From NCBI RefSeq assembly GCF_013184545.1, contig NZ_JAAOJA010000005.1, forward strand, positions 62,001 to 126,000: DNA of 64,000 bases, read 5' to 3'. The stretch is from Pseudomonas tumuqii (GTDB lineage Bacteria; Pseudomonadota; Gammaproteobacteria; Pseudomonadales; Pseudomonadaceae). Each line of letters opens with the position of its first letter. The first letter of the stretch is position 1. Both the position numbers and the translations under genes were made by a program. Of this stretch, positions 17,609 to 29,732 are shown in pieces. Below the pieces are notes generated by a model. That model did not search any database. It was not told the origin of the DNA and saw only the letters and a program-made list of their open reading frames with translations.

Positions 17609-19054
17609 ATGCCCCTGGACTTCGCGATCCCCAATCTATTCGCCTACCTGATCGCCGTGATCCACGCCCTCGGCATGCTCGCGGCCGTGCATGCCGTGCT
17701 GACCGTACGCACCGCCCAGGGCGCTCTGGCCTGGGCGATGTCGCTGTTCTTCATGCCCTACCTGACCCTGTTGCCTTACCTGGTGTTCGGCCGCAGCCGC
17801 TTCGATGCCTATATCAAGGCCCGGCGCCACGCCGACAAGCAGATGCACCAGGCCATGGCCGCGCTGAACTGGCGACCCTGGGTCGACGAAGCCCTGAGCG
17901 CCAGTGCCGCGCCGGTCTACCAGCAACTGCGTGCCCTGCCCCGGCTGGGCCTGATGCCCTGCCTGGCGAACAATCAGGTGCAGTTGCTGATCGATGGCGA
18001 GGCGGCCTTCGCCGCGATCTTCAGCGCCCTGGCCAGCGCGCGCAAGGTGATCCTGTTGCAGTTCTTCATCGTCCGCGACGACCGCCTCGGCCAGCGTCTG
18101 CAGGACCTGCTGCTGGAGCGCGCGGCCGCCGGCGTGCAGGTTTTCGTGCTCTATGACGACATCGGCAGCCACGCCCTGCCGCGCCATTTCAGCGAGAAGA
18201 TGCGCGCCGGCGGCATCCAGGTCCACGCCTTCACCACCGGCGGCGGGCTGCTCAGTCGCTTCCAGCTGAACTTCCGCAACCACCGCAAGATTGTGGTGGT
18301 CGATGGCGAATGTGGCTTTCTCGGCGGGCTCAATATCGGCGACGAATACCTCGGCCACAAGCCGCCCCTGGCGCCCTGGCGCGACACCCATGTCGAGGTG
18401 CGCGGGCCGGTCGTCGCCTGCCTGCAGGAGTCCTTTGCCGAAGACTGGTTCTGGGCCACTCGCCAATTGCCGCCGCTGTTGCTGCCCGAGGCCTACCCGG
18501 GCGAGGGCATGCTCTGCCAGCTGATCGCCAGCGGCCCGGCCGACCCACAGGAAACCTGCGCACTGCTGTTCGTCGAGGCGATCCACAGTGCCCGCGAGCG
18601 GGTGTGGATCACCAGCCCCTATTTCATCCCCGACGAGGCGCTGTTCGCCGCCTTGCGCCTGGCCGTGCTGCGCGGCGTCGATGTGCGCATCCTGCTGCCG
18701 GCGCGGCCCGACCACCGGGTGGTCTACGCTGCCTCCAGCCTGTATGCCTTCGAGGCCTTGCGCGCCGGGATCCGGGTATTCCGCTACCAGCCGGGCTTCC
18801 TGCACCAGAAGGTCATGCTGATCGACAGCAGCGTCGTCGCCATCGGCAGCGCCAATCTGGACAATCGTTCGTTCCGCCTGAATTTCGAGATCACCCTGCT
18901 GACCTTCGACCCCGGCTTTGCCACCGAGGTCGAACAGATGCTCGAAGAAGACCTGCGCAATTGCCGCGAACTGATAGGCGCCGACCGCCTCGACCTGCAT
19001 CGCCTGCAACAGCTCGGCATGCGCGTGGCGCGGCTGATTTCGCCGATCCTCTAG
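17609..19054 (+). CDS. cls: Cardiolipin synthase
   Basis: 481 residues, membrane bound. Joins two phosphatidylglycerols to cardiolipin. Two N-terminal hydrophobic segments (about 8-30 and 38-60) precede two phospholipase D HKD motifs: [18 protein letters not shown] in the middle and [20 protein letters not shown] near the C-terminus. Length and layout match bacterial ClsA. The ATG at 17609 gives the usual short N-terminus before the first membrane helix. Its stop overlaps that of the convergent PepSY gene within one CTAG. Confidence 0.9.
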   Translation: MPLDFAIPNLFAYLIAVIHALGMLAAVHAVLTVRTAQGALAWAMSLFFMPYLTLLPYLVFGRSRFDAYIKARRHADKQMHQAMAALNWRPWVDEALSASAAPVYQQLRALPRLGLMPCLANNQVQLLIDGEAAFAAIFSALASARKVILLQFFIVRDDRLGQRLQDLLLERAAAGVQVFVLYDDIGSHALPRHFSEKMRAGGIQVHAFTTGGGLLSRFQLNFRNHRKIVVVDGECGFLGGLNIGDEYLGHKPPLAPWRDTHVEVRGPVVACLQESFAEDWFWATRQLPPLLLPEAYPGEGMLCQLIASGPADPQETCALLFVEAIHSARERVWITSPYFIPDEALFAALRLAVLRGVDVRILLPARPDHRVVYAASSLYAFEALRAGIRVFRYQPGFLHQKVMLIDSSVVAIGSANLDNRSFRLNFEITLLTFDPGFATEVEQMLEEDLRNCRELIGADRLDLHRLQQLGMRVARLISPIL

Positions 19055-20271
19055 CAGGCGGCAGGCGTCTCGGCCAGCGCCTGCCGACTGCGCTGCCCGC
19101 CGAGTGCCCGCGAACGACGCTTCCTCGCCCAGATGACCACCCCGGTCAGCGACAGCATGGCCACCGCCAGGCCCAGTAGCGACACCAGGATGCGCCCCGG
19201 CAGGCCGAGGATGCGCCCCGAGTGCAGAGGGAACTGCGCCTGCATGAAGATATCCCCGGCGCTACCGCTGCCCGGTATCAGGGTGCCCGCGATGGCGCCG
19301 CTCTGGCCGTCCAGGTACAGCCAGGGATTGCCCAGGCCGCCGTCGCCGTGGTCGTTCTGCGCGGTGTAGAAACCGACGCCATAGACATCGAATTCCGGCG
19401 AATAGAACAGCCCGCCGGCCGGGTGCTCCAGGCCCAGGCGTGCCGCTTCGGCTGCCGCCAGACTGACCGCTTCGGCGCGGCTGATGCCCGGTTGTTTCTG
19501 CTCATCGAGGCTGACCGGGGTGCGGCTGGCGAAGGGGCTGGGGGTCAGCGGCGAGAACAGCTCGACCAGCGGGCGGGTCACCTGCACGTTGAGGTTCATC
19601 GACACCGAGGTCACCGCCAGGACCAGCAGCAGGGCCCAGATCCACACGCCGCCGGAACGGTGCAGGTCGAAATTGAGCTTGTAACCGCCCTGCTGCCAGC
19701 GAAAGACGAACGACTTGCGCCAGGCGCGCCAGCTTGGAAATGACAGCCACAGGGCGACAAAGGCGTCCAGGCTCCAGACGATGGCGACGATGCCGAACAG
19801 CAGAATGCCCAGCTCGAGGCCGAAACCGTCGGGGATATGCAGGCTGTAGTGCAGCTTGTAGAGGAACGGCATCAGATTCTCGCGGCTCAACGACAGCGCG
19901 CCCCACAGGCGCCGACCCTGCTCCTCGCCGGTCACCGGGTCGAGGGCCAGCTGATTGAAATCCAGCTCATAGGCCTTGCCGGTGGCCGGGTCGACCCGCG
20001 GATTGACGCTGACGCCGAAGGCGTGACCCGGCTCGGTGTACAGCGGCATGAAGCCGACCTGCACCCGCGGGTCGCGCGCCTCCAGCTGGGCGGCCAGGGC
20101 CTCGGGCGACTGCAGCGGGCCGGCACTGCGGGATTCGAACAGCTGCGGATTGAGCCACTCGTCGATCTCGTGATCCCAGGAGATCACCGCGCCGGTCAGG
20201 CCGGAGACGAACAGGAACACTGCGATAAACAGGCCGAACCAACGGTGCAGAACAACAAAGGCGGAACGCAT
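19051..20271 (-). CDS. PepSY-associated membrane protein, siderophore-linked
   Basis: 406 residues with about four membrane helices: residues ~10-32, around 135-165, ~210-230 and ~360-385. PepSY_TM proteins are often next to TonB-dependent siderophore receptors and are thought to reduce ferric siderophore or assist iron release in the inner membrane. The N-terminal [23 protein letters not shown] with conserved His-Arg-Trp is typical. It follows the receptor gene by 69 bp on the same strand and is probably in the same Fur-controlled transcript. Confidence 0.8.
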   Translation of the reverse strand: MRSAFVVLHRWFGLFIAVFLFVSGLTGAVISWDHEIDEWLNPQLFESRSAGPLQSPEALAAQLEARDPRVQVGFMPLYTEPGHAFGVSVNPRVDPATGKAYELDFNQLALDPVTGEEQGRRLWGALSLSRENLMPFLYKLHYSLHIPDGFGLELGILLFGIVAIVWSLDAFVALWLSFPSWRAWRKSFVFRWQQGGYKLNFDLHRSGGVWIWALLLVLAVTSVSMNLNVQVTRPLVELFSPLTPSPFASRTPVSLDEQKQPGISRAEAVSLAAAEAARLGLEHPAGGLFYSPEFDVYGVGFYTAQNDHGDGGLGNPWLYLDGQSGAIAGTLIPGSGSAGDIFMQAQFPLHSGRILGLPGRILVSLLGLAVAMLSLTGVVIWARKRRSRALGGQRSRQALAETPAAC

Positions 20272-20339
20272 GGGCTTTCTCGTCGAGGTAGGCGGCCATG
20301 CCTGCCGCAGCCTTGCGAGCCGCGACAGGCGCCGGTTTG

Positions 20340-22430
20340 CTAGTAGTTCCAGCTGACTGTCATGCTGGCGTTGCGCGGGGCACCGTAATAGGCCTGGGTC
20401 CAGTACAGGCTGCTCAGGTACTTCTCGTCGGTGAGGTTGTTGAGGTTGGCCGAGACCGTCCAGTTGCGGTCGATCTCGTAGCTGGCCATCAGGTTGACCA
20501 GCCCGTAGGCGTCCTGCTCGGCGATGCCGTTACGCGTCTCGTCCTGCCAGCTCATGCTGGCGCCGACCTTGAGCTGCTCCAGCCCCGGAATGCGGTAGGT
20601 GGTGGAAGCGCGCAGCATATGTTTCGGCGAGTAGGTGACGGCGTGCTTGTCCTCGGCATCGCGGATATCGACGAAGGTGTAGCCGGCGGTAGCCTGCAAG
20701 CCTTGCAGCAGTTCGCCGGAGACTTCTACCTCGTAACCTTCGCTGGTGATGCCTTCCTCGCCTTTATAGAAGGTGGTGCCAGCGTTCATCCCGGCCACCG
20801 CGGCGACGTTGTCCTGCTCGGTGCGAAACACCGCCAGGCTCAGGTTGACCTTGTCATCGAGCAATTCGGCCTTGATCCCGGCTTCGTAGTTGACCCCTTC
20901 GACCGGGGCCAGGCGAGTACCGCTGCTGTCCTGCTTGATCTGCGGATCGAAGATTTCGGTGTAGCTGGCATAGACCGAGTACTGCTCGTTGAGGTCGTAA
21001 ATCAACCCGGCATAAGGCACCACTTCGTTGTTATACGAGGTGGATTTGCTCTCGCCGTAATTGCTGCCATCGCTGTCGACATCGACTACCCGCGCACCGG
21101 TGATCAGGCTCAGACTATCGCTCAGGCTCCAGCGCGCGGCGGAGTAGACGCTCTTCATGCGGTCGGTGAAATCGCTGCCATTGCTGCCTGCATCGTTCAG
21201 CGGCCGCGGGTAGTCGCCGTGCCAATCTTCCAGCGGCGGCAGGGCGCTACCGGTCGAGGAGTCGTACCAGGAGATATCTTCCAGTTCGGATTTCGACCAG
21301 CTGCCGCCCACCACCAGTTCGTGCTCGCGCCCGGCCAGAGCAAAGGGGCCGCTGGCGTAGAGGTCGGCGATCAGCTGCTTATTCTTCTCCTTGTATTCGG
21401 ACGGGTAGCTGAACAGGCCCAGGCCGGTGTCGCGGTCCGGGCTGCCGTACATATAGAACAGCGAGCTGTCGGCCTTCTTCTCGACATGGGTGAGCACGGC
21501 CTTGGCCTGCCAGCCGTTGGCGAAGCTGTGCGCCAGTTCGGCGAACGTGCGATTTTCCTGCACGTCCCAGTAGGCCCAGTCGGTCGAGGTGCTGGTGGAG
21601 CGCGAGTAGTCGGTGGCCGAGCCATCGCTGAAGTTGAGCGGCAGCGCACCCCACATCGGGCTATTGGCGTCGCTCTTCTGCAGGGTGTGGCCGAGGGTGA
21701 ACAGGCTGCTGTCGGCCAGATCCACCTCGATCACCCCGTGGAAGATGTTCTTCTCGCGGGAATAGCGATCCAGGTAGGAGTTCTTGTTTTCGTTGGCGTA
21801 GACCGCACGGCCACGCACATTGCCCGACTCGCTCAGCGCGCCGGAAACGTCGACATCGATGCGCCGCTTGTCCCAGGAACCGGCGCTCAGGTCGATGCGC
21901 GCCTGGGGCGCCAGGGTCGGCCGCTTGCGCACGAAGTTGATGGTCGCCGAGGGATTGCCGGTGCCGGACATCAGGCCGTTGGCGCCGCGAATGACCTCGA
22001 CCCGCTCGAAAATCGCGGTATCCAGATCACCCTCGACGTTGCCGTAGACGAAGGGGATGCCGATGCCGTCGTACTGGAAGTTGGTGATGTCGAAGCCGCG
22101 GGCGCTGTAGTAGGTGCGGTCGGTCTCGACTTCCTGGACCTGAATCCCGGTGGTGTATTTCAGCGCGTCGTTGACGCTGCTCAGCTTGAAGTCCTGCAGT
22201 TGCGCGCCGCTGATGGTGGAGATCGACTGCGAGGTCTGCCGTGGCGTCAGCTCCAGCTTGGTCGCCGCACTGCTGGGCGCGGCCTTGTAGCTGTCTGGCT
22301 GCGCGCTGTCGGCGCTGCCCACTACGGTCTGCGCCTCGAGTTGCAGGGACTCACCGTCGGCGGCCAGGGCATGGTTGAAACTGCAAGCGGCGGCGATGGC
22401 CACGGCCAAGCGGGTCTTTCTGCACAACAC
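20340..22430 (-). CDS. TonB-dependent siderophore receptor
   Basis: 696 residues. An outer-membrane gated barrel for ferric siderophore uptake. The signal peptide ends near NHALAA. The plug domain begins around TPRQTSQSISTISGAQL, with IERVEVIRGANGLMSG-type plug sequence, and the barrel ends with an aromatic residue (SWNY). No N-terminal STN signalling domain is seen, so it is not a transducer. I choose GTG 22430, with GGGGAG 7 nt upstream, over an upstream TTG. The siderophore is not identifiable. A 14/19 Fur box lies ~100 bp upstream. Confidence 0.88.
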   Translation of the reverse strand: MLCRKTRLAVAIAAACSFNHALAADGESLQLEAQTVVGSADSAQPDSYKAAPSSAATKLELTPRQTSQSISTISGAQLQDFKLSSVNDALKYTTGIQVQEVETDRTYYSARGFDITNFQYDGIGIPFVYGNVEGDLDTAIFERVEVIRGANGLMSGTGNPSATINFVRKRPTLAPQARIDLSAGSWDKRRIDVDVSGALSESGNVRGRAVYANENKNSYLDRYSREKNIFHGVIEVDLADSSLFTLGHTLQKSDANSPMWGALPLNFSDGSATDYSRSTSTSTDWAYWDVQENRTFAELAHSFANGWQAKAVLTHVEKKADSSLFYMYGSPDRDTGLGLFSYPSEYKEKNKQLIADLYASGPFALAGREHELVVGGSWSKSELEDISWYDSSTGSALPPLEDWHGDYPRPLNDAGSNGSDFTDRMKSVYSAARWSLSDSLSLITGARVVDVDSDGSNYGESKSTSYNNEVVPYAGLIYDLNEQYSVYASYTEIFDPQIKQDSSGTRLAPVEGVNYEAGIKAELLDDKVNLSLAVFRTEQDNVAAVAGMNAGTTFYKGEEGITSEGYEVEVSGELLQGLQATAGYTFVDIRDAEDKHAVTYSPKHMLRASTTYRIPGLEQLKVGASMSWQDETRNGIAEQDAYGLVNLMASYEIDRNWTVSANLNNLTDEKYLSSLYWTQAYYGAPRNASMTVSWNY

Positions 22431-22532
22431 AAGGACTCTCCCCAATGCGAATATCGAATGCCCTGCAGGGTCGTCCTTGCTTGCAGGGGGCGCTTACCAG
22501 CACGCGCGCATCGGCGGCCCAGGCACACCGAT

Positions 22533-22551
22533 GCAAATGCTAATAATTATC
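22533..22551 (-). promoter_or_regulatory. Fur box upstream of the siderophore receptor
   Basis: Minus strand GATAATTATTAGCATTTGC matches the 19-bp Fur consensus GATAATGATAATCATTATC at 14 positions and sits in an AT-rich patch ~100 bp before the receptor start. More AT-rich sequence continues to 22620. Confidence 0.7.
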
Positions 22552-22662
22552 GATTGAATTTTCGCAGCAGCTTGCCGTCCTCGTCAACGTAATTGAACTT
22601 TATTATCGTTTGTTAATCATTCTTGATAGCGCGCCACCAACGAAGGGCCAGGCGCCCGCAGA

Positions 22663-23178
22663 TCAGCGCGGCTGCAAGCCGCCGCAATCGGTCGCAATCC
22701 AGCGCGCATGGCTCTGCATGCTGCTGTTGCGGCCGCCGTAGGTGCCCTGCACCTGGGTAGTGAACGCCTTGTCGCTGAGAAAGCGCGTCTCGCCCTCGCC
22801 CTGTCCATCCGGGCAACTGAAGCGGAATTTCCACAGCTCGGCGCTGCGCTCGGTGATCTCGTGGCTGCAACCTGACTTGGGGTCCTGCAGGGGAATGTCC
22901 TGGGCCTTGATCTGCGCCTCGCTCATGCACACGCGCACGCCCTGGTCGCCCAGCTGCACACCCTGCTGGGCCATCATCTCCTCCATCATCTGACGCTGTT
23001 CGGGCGGCAGGTTTTTCACCTGCTCGAGCATTTGCTGCATGTCCGGCAGCGCCTGGCCATCGACCTGCATATTGCTCGAGCTGATTTCCCACAGACCGGG
23101 CTGGATATCCTGCGCCGTGGCCAGCACGGGCAACAGGCACAGGGCCAAGGACAGGCGTTTAATTACTGAGATGCGCAT
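22663..23178 (-). CDS. DUF3617 family secreted protein
   Basis: 171 residues with a signal peptide (MRISVIKRLSLALCLLPVLATA). The family core GLWEISSSNMQVDG is near the N-terminus, followed by a Met/Gln-rich helix (LPPEQRQMMEEMMAQQG) and four cysteines. DUF3617 proteins are small periplasmic proteins of unknown function. It is preceded by a ~90-bp gap from the GNAT gene on the same strand. Confidence 0.75.
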   Translation of the reverse strand: MRISVIKRLSLALCLLPVLATAQDIQPGLWEISSSNMQVDGQALPDMQQMLEQVKNLPPEQRQMMEEMMAQQGVQLGDQGVRVCMSEAQIKAQDIPLQDPKSGCSHEITERSAELWKFRFSCPDGQGEGETRFLSDKAFTTQVQGTYGGRNSSMQSHARWIATDCGGLQPR

Positions 23179-23274
23179 GACAAAACTCCATAAGTTCGCT
23201 ATCGACCCTGCAAGCGTAGGTTGAGTTAGCGACGCAGGCCGACGGTTGATGAAAACCCGGTGCGCGCGGCGCCT

Positions 23275-23766
23275 CTACGGGGTCACGTCTTCGCGGTAGA
23301 TCTGCAGGCCGCGCGCCTGGTAGTTGGCCAGGGCGCCGGGGTGATCGAGGCTGCAGGTGTGCACCCAGACCCGCGTGGTGCCCGGCCAGGCCCAGGCGGA
23401 CTGCAGGGTGTGGGTCAGCAGCGGGCCGCCGAAGCCCTGGCCGAGAAACGCCGCGGCCAGGCCGAAATAGAGGATCTCCACCGCGCCCTCGGCATCGCGC
23501 AGCAGCTCGTAGTAACCGGCGATCGCCCCCTGGTGATAGGCCACCCAGGTGCGGTGACCGGGTTGCTCGACCAGCTCGCGCCATTGCGCCTCGCTCCAGC
23601 TCAGCTTGTCCGTCCAGGCCCAGGGTTCGCCCACCAGCTGGTAGAGAAAGCGGTTGAGCTGGAATTGCTTGTGCCGGCATTCGACGATCTGCAACTCCTC
23701 GGGCAGCGGCTTGGGCCGCAGCTGCTCGGGGCTGTGCATGTCCAGGTAATAGGTGATGGTGCTCAT
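23275..23766 (-). CDS. GNAT family N-acetyltransferase
   Basis: 163 residues. The acetyl-CoA pocket is GLAAAFLGQGFGGPLL, followed by VWVHTCSLDHPGALANYQARG, a pattern typical of GNAT enzymes. The ATG at 23766 is followed by MSTITYYLDMHSPEQL; the frame is open further upstream, but that part is repeat-derived. The substrate is unknown. Confidence 0.8.
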   Translation of the reverse strand: MSTITYYLDMHSPEQLRPKPLPEELQIVECRHKQFQLNRFLYQLVGEPWAWTDKLSWSEAQWRELVEQPGHRTWVAYHQGAIAGYYELLRDAEGAVEILYFGLAAAFLGQGFGGPLLTHTLQSAWAWPGTTRVWVHTCSLDHPGALANYQARGLQIYREDVTP

Positions 23767-23926
23767 CGGCTTCCTTTTGTAATCACGAAAATCGGAGGCA
23801 CACCCCAAGGTGGGGGCTGGCACACCAGGGGCCAAGATAACCAACCCCATGCCATAAGCAAGGCTCTGTCCCAAGACTGGGTTGTGTCCAGATGCTCGGA
23901 ACTTGAGTGCGCGGTAGCCTGCCGGC

Positions 23927-23988
23927 GTAGGGTGCGCCGTGCGCACCAAGAGTTCGCAACCTGCGCTGGTGCACGCAGCGCACCCTAC
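23927..23988. repeat. Intergenic repeat of the GTAGGGTGCGC family
   Basis: GTAGGGTGCGC at 23927 and GCGCACCCTAC at 23978-23988 form an 11-bp perfect inverted repeat. Related to 3107-3170. The surrounding 339-bp gap (23767-24105) holds this repeat and a terminator and no convincing gene. Confidence 0.6.
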
Positions 23989-24027
23989 CCGACTCGACAG
24001 AAATCCGAGCACAGCCCTAACGAACAA

Positions 24028-24058
24028 AACCCCCACCGGCCTGCGCCAAATGGGGGTT
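24028..24058 (-). terminator. Rho-independent terminator of the TRAP operon
   Basis: On the minus strand AACCCCCA, a 15-nt loop and TGGGGGTT form a hairpin followed by TTTGTT, ~50 bp after the end of the DUF1850 gene. Confidence 0.65.
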
Positions 24059-24105
24059 CTCCTCTACGACGACCAGGGCTTGTGGCCTTGGGAGCAGACG
24101 CGGCC

Positions 24106-24527
24106 TTAACCGTCGTCCTGGCCTGTATCCACGGAGGATGCAGGGGAGCCCAGCTCACAGCTCCAGAGTTCCAACGCCGGCTGGATCGCTTGTGGCGGGC
24201 CGAGCCAGTCGCTCATCGAGCGACAACGCTGGTTGAAACACAGTTGGTAATCCCCCGCCTCGGGGGTTCGCCCCAAGCGCAGCGGTTGCAGGGGCGCTAG
24301 CTGGCGTTGGTAATGCCAGCTGCCCTCACGCAGTTCGGCATCGGCAGGGATTTCCATGCCGGCACCAGACCCTTTGACCCGCGCCTCGCCGAGCAACAAG
24401 CCCTCTGGCGTAACGCGGTAATCCTCTTCCCAGCGGACCTTTTCGATCGTGTGCTGCCAGGCCAGGGTAAACCCCGGCACCGGCAGTTCAGCCCACACCA
24501 CCCCGGCCAGGCCCATGCACAATCCGA

Positions 24528-24531
<4 letters not shown>
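24106..24531 (-). CDS. DUF1850 protein of the TAXI-TRAP operon
   Basis: 141 residues with a signal-peptide-like N-terminus (MIGLCMGLAGVVWA). DUF1850 proteins regularly accompany TAXI-type TRAP transporters. The core FTLAWQHTIEKVRWEEDYRV is the family hallmark. Its start overlaps the permease stop by 4 nt, so the two are coupled. Its role in transport is unknown. Confidence 0.8.
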
Positions 24532-26555
<2,024 letters not shown>

Positions 26556-26786
26556 GGAGCTTATGCCCTCATTACAACGTCGATAAGGTGCAAGAGTCGC
26601 CAACAAAACCTGCCGTGCTCAGCACGCTGGTTTTATTCGCAGCTCTACCTGCAGGATGGCGCATGGCTGCGCCAGGCAGGATGGGTTAGCCGTGCAGCGG
26701 GGTAACCCATCCAGTTGTGGCCATGGGTATCGCTTCGCTCAAGCGAGCCTCCGGGCTCAGCTTGGGCGAAACCCAATCCATCTTTC

Positions 26787-27740
26787 TTACAGTGCGCCGA
26801 CTTCCTTGTAGAAGCGCTCGGCACCCGGATGCAGCGGGATCGGCAGGTTCTTCGCCGCGCCTTCCAGCTTGATGTCCTTGGCCGCGGAATGGGCGTTGCC
26901 CAGACGCTCGAGGTTGTCGAACATCAGCTTGGTCATCTGGTAGGCCACTTCCTCGGAGACGTCTTCATGGCTGACCAGGATGTTCTGGATCGCCACCGTC
27001 GCGATGTCGACATCCTGACCGTCGTAGGTGCCGGCTGGAATGACGGCAGGCAGATAGGCCGCGTTGTCGATCTTGGCGCTCACGTCGGCCGGGATGGCGA
27101 CGAAGTTGATCGGCAGGGTGGCGGCCAGATCGCGGATCGCCGCCATGCCCAGACCCGAGGATTGCAGGGTGGCATCCAGCTGGCGGTTCTTGATCAGCTC
27201 GACCGACTCGGCGTACGGCAGGAACTCGACCTTGCCCATGTCTTCATAGCTCAGACCCGCCGCGGCGAAGATCGCCCGAGCATTCAGCTCGGTGCCGGAC
27301 TTCGGCGCGCCGACCGAGATGCGCTTGCCCTTGAGGTCGGCCAGGGTGGTGATGCCGGATTCCTTGTTGGCGACGATCTGGATGTAGTTCGGGTAGGTGC
27401 CGGCGATCGCCCGCAGCTTCTTCAACGGCGCCTTGAAGCCGGCGTCTTCCACGCCGTTCCAGGCATCGGCCACCGAATCACCGAGGGCCAGGGCCAGTTC
27501 GCCACGGCCACTCTGCAGCAGGTTGAGGTTTTCCACCGAGGCCTTGGTCGCCTGCACCGAGGTTTTCGCGCCGTCGATGCCGGTGCTGTAGAGCTGCGAC
27601 AGGCCCACACCGATCGGGTAGTAGACCCCGCTGGTGCCGCCGGTGAGGATATTGATGAAGGTTGGCGCGGCAAAAGCCGCGGTGCTGGCCGTCAGGGCCG
27701 CGGCAGCAGCGAGCAGACTGAAACGCTTGGTCAATCGCAT
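26787..27740 (-). CDS. TAXI family TRAP transporter substrate-binding protein
   Basis: 317 residues with a signal peptide ending at AFA-APTF. The TAXI signature INILTGGTSGVYYPIG follows directly. Periplasmic receptor for the fused permease encoded 231 bp downstream (the gap is partly repeat). A sigma-54 promoter lies ~270 bp upstream. The ligand is not predictable from sequence. Confidence 0.9.
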   Translation of the reverse strand: MRLTKRFSLLAAAAALTASTAAFAAPTFINILTGGTSGVYYPIGVGLSQLYSTGIDGAKTSVQATKASVENLNLLQSGRGELALALGDSVADAWNGVEDAGFKAPLKKLRAIAGTYPNYIQIVANKESGITTLADLKGKRISVGAPKSGTELNARAIFAAAGLSYEDMGKVEFLPYAESVELIKNRQLDATLQSSGLGMAAIRDLAATLPINFVAIPADVSAKIDNAAYLPAVIPAGTYDGQDVDIATVAIQNILVSHEDVSEEVAYQMTKLMFDNLERLGNAHSAAKDIKLEGAAKNLPIPLHPGAERFYKEVGAL

Positions 27741-28010
27741 GGAGTATCTCCGTCGTTGTTATGGCTTTATGCAGCGTTTTTTCACTGTAGACGATGCACG
27801 GCCGCCGCAGCGGCTATGCAGGTCCGGGGGTCGATCAGACTGGGCGAAAGTGGCGAATGCCCGCACCCGGCCGAAGCCTGGCACGCAAGAGGCGGCATAG
27901 CGGAGCTGGGCGAGACTGGCTCGCGGGGGACGTACGGCAGTTCATAGGCTCACCTCTGGTCTTTCTTATAATCGCCGACGCAAACAACGCGTGGGGCGTA
28001 GCAGAGCTAT

Positions 28011-28027
28011 AGCAGATGCCGTGCCAA
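28011..28027 (-). promoter_or_regulatory. Sigma-54 promoter of the TAXI-TRAP operon
   Basis: Minus strand TTGGCACGGCATCTGCT: GG (28025-28024), 10 nt, GC (28013-28012), with the full TTGGCACG -24 block. The inferred start is near 28000, giving a ~260-nt leader before the binding-protein gene. The adjacent DctD-like gene supplies a sigma-54 activator. The rest of the 500-bp gap holds a repeat at 28139-28200 and no gene. Confidence 0.7.
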
Positions 28028-28138
28028 GGGTTGCAAGGCCCGGTCTAGAAGGCTTCGACCGAATGACCCGAGGGGTAATGAGCGGAATAATGCCTACCCT
28101 TGAACGACCATAGGCGAAAATCAGCCGACGCTATCAAC

Positions 28139-28200
28139 CCGTAGCCCGGATGAAATCCGGGGGAAGTTCATCGCCTGTGCAGGCCATCCCGGATGGCGCC
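28139..28200. repeat. Intergenic repeat of the GTAGCCCGGATGAAATCCGGG family
   Basis: GTAGCCCGGATG followed by AAATCCGGG and later CATCCCGGATGGCG, a short hairpin-forming repeat common between Pseudomonas genes. A degenerate relative is at ~29642. Confidence 0.45.
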
Positions 28201-28240
28201 GGGCCTTATTGGGGCCAGGTTGCCGCTGCGCAGGTTTGCT

Positions 28241-29593
28241 TCAGTCCTCGTCGCCGCTGCCGGCCGGGCGATAGCTGCTGCGCTGCAGGCCGTGGCGCTG
28301 CATCTTCTCGTTGAGGGTGCGCCGCGGCAGCTGCAACAGCGCCATGACCTCGGCGATATTGCCCTGGCAGTGCTGCAAGGCGCGGTGCAGGCATTGCGCC
28401 TCGAAGGTTTCCATCTGTTCGGCGAGGGACTGCGCCGGCAACTCGCCCGCGCTGTCGACCGGGGTACTCAGGCCCAGGGCATGGCGCTCGGCGGCGTTGA
28501 TCAACTCGCGCACATTGCCCGGCCAGTCGTGGCCGAGCAGCCGCGCCAGTTCGGCCGGCGACAGCGCCGGCATTTCCCGCCCGTGGCGCTCGGCGGCCTC
28601 GCGGGCGAAGTGTTCGAACAACAGGGGAATGTCCTCGCGGCGTTCGCGCAGCGGCGGAATGCGCAGGCTGGCGACATTCAGCCGGTAGTACAGATCCTCG
28701 CGGAAACGCCCGGCGCGCACCTCGTCGAGCAGGTCCGGCTTGGCCGCGCTGATCACCCGCAGGTCGACCTGGATGCTGCGGTTGGAACCGAGCCGTTCCA
28801 GGGTTTTCTCCTGCAGCACGCGCAGCAGCTTGACCTGTTGCGCCAGCGGCAGGCTTTCCACCTCGTCGAGGAACAGAGTGCCGCCGTCGGCGTGTTCGAT
28901 GCGGCCGATGCGCTTGCCCTGGGCACCGGTGAAGGCACCGCTTTCGTGGCCGAACAACTCGCTCTCGAACAACTGTTCCGGGATCGCCGCACAGTTGAGG
29001 GCGACGAAGGGTTTGCCGGCGCGCGGACTGAAATCATGCAGGCAACGGGCGACCCGCTCCTTGCCGCTGCCGGTGTCGCCGCGAATCAGGATATTCACCG
29101 AGGTGCCGGCCAGTTCGAGGATCTGCCGGCGCAGGTTTTCCATCGGTCGCGAGACGCCGAGCAGCTGCGCCTCGATATGGTCCTTGAGGGCGAACTGCTG
29201 ACGCAGCTGGCGGTTCTCGCAGACCAGCCGGCGCTTGTCCAGGGCGCGGCGCACGCTGTCGAGCAGGCGCTCGGGGGTGAAGGGCTTCTCGATGAAGTCG
29301 TAGGCGCCGTTCCGCAGGGCCTGCACCGCCATCGGCACATCGCCATGGCCGGTGACCAGGATCACCGGCAGGTCGCGGTCGAGCTCCAGCAGCTTGTCCA
29401 GCAGTTGCAAACCATCGGTGCCGGGCATGCGCACGTCGCTGATGACGATGCCGGCAAAGTCGCGGTCGATCAATGCCAGGGCCTGGGCCGCGCTGGCGCA
29501 GGTCTGCACCCGCAGGCCGGACAGCTCCAGCCACTGCTGCACCGCCTCGCGGATCGCCGCCTCGTCATCGACCACTATTACCTGACCGCTCAT
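28241..29593 (-). CDS. Sigma-54-dependent response regulator, DctD/MifR-like
   Basis: 450 residues. Receiver domain 1-120 with D9/D10, phosphoacceptor D53 and K103; AAA+ domain ~145-375 with Walker A GDTGSGKE (172-179) and the sigma-54 contact loop GAFTGA (219-224); Fis-type helix-turn-helix at the C-terminus (LLQLPRRTLNEKMQRHGL). It activates sigma-54 promoters when phosphorylated. The likely kinase is encoded at 31188-32942 and the likely target is the TAXI-TRAP operon next door. Placement near a zinc cluster recalls mifR/mifS of P. aeruginosa, but orthology is not proven. Confidence 0.85.
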   Translation of the reverse strand: MSGQVIVVDDEAAIREAVQQWLELSGLRVQTCASAAQALALIDRDFAGIVISDVRMPGTDGLQLLDKLLELDRDLPVILVTGHGDVPMAVQALRNGAYDFIEKPFTPERLLDSVRRALDKRRLVCENRQLRQQFALKDHIEAQLLGVSRPMENLRRQILELAGTSVNILIRGDTGSGKERVARCLHDFSPRAGKPFVALNCAAIPEQLFESELFGHESGAFTGAQGKRIGRIEHADGGTLFLDEVESLPLAQQVKLLRVLQEKTLERLGSNRSIQVDLRVISAAKPDLLDEVRAGRFREDLYYRLNVASLRIPPLRERREDIPLLFEHFAREAAERHGREMPALSPAELARLLGHDWPGNVRELINAAERHALGLSTPVDSAGELPAQSLAEQMETFEAQCLHRALQHCQGNIAEVMALLQLPRRTLNEKMQRHGLQRSSYRPAGSGDED

Positions 29594-29732
29594 AGCACCT
29601 CCTCACTCGACGGCCGCAGTGTAGCGCCACCCGCGCGATCCGGTAGCCCGAATGCGAGGCGGGGGATACCCGCTCCCGGTCACAGGCCCGCTGCGACCGC
29701 CACTCGAGGCACAGGTGCAATCCGCAGCGCCA

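Noticed and set aside
20298-22592. Open frame of ~760 codons antisense to the TonB-dependent receptor
   Set aside because: Shadow of the receptor gene; the translation lacks any family features.
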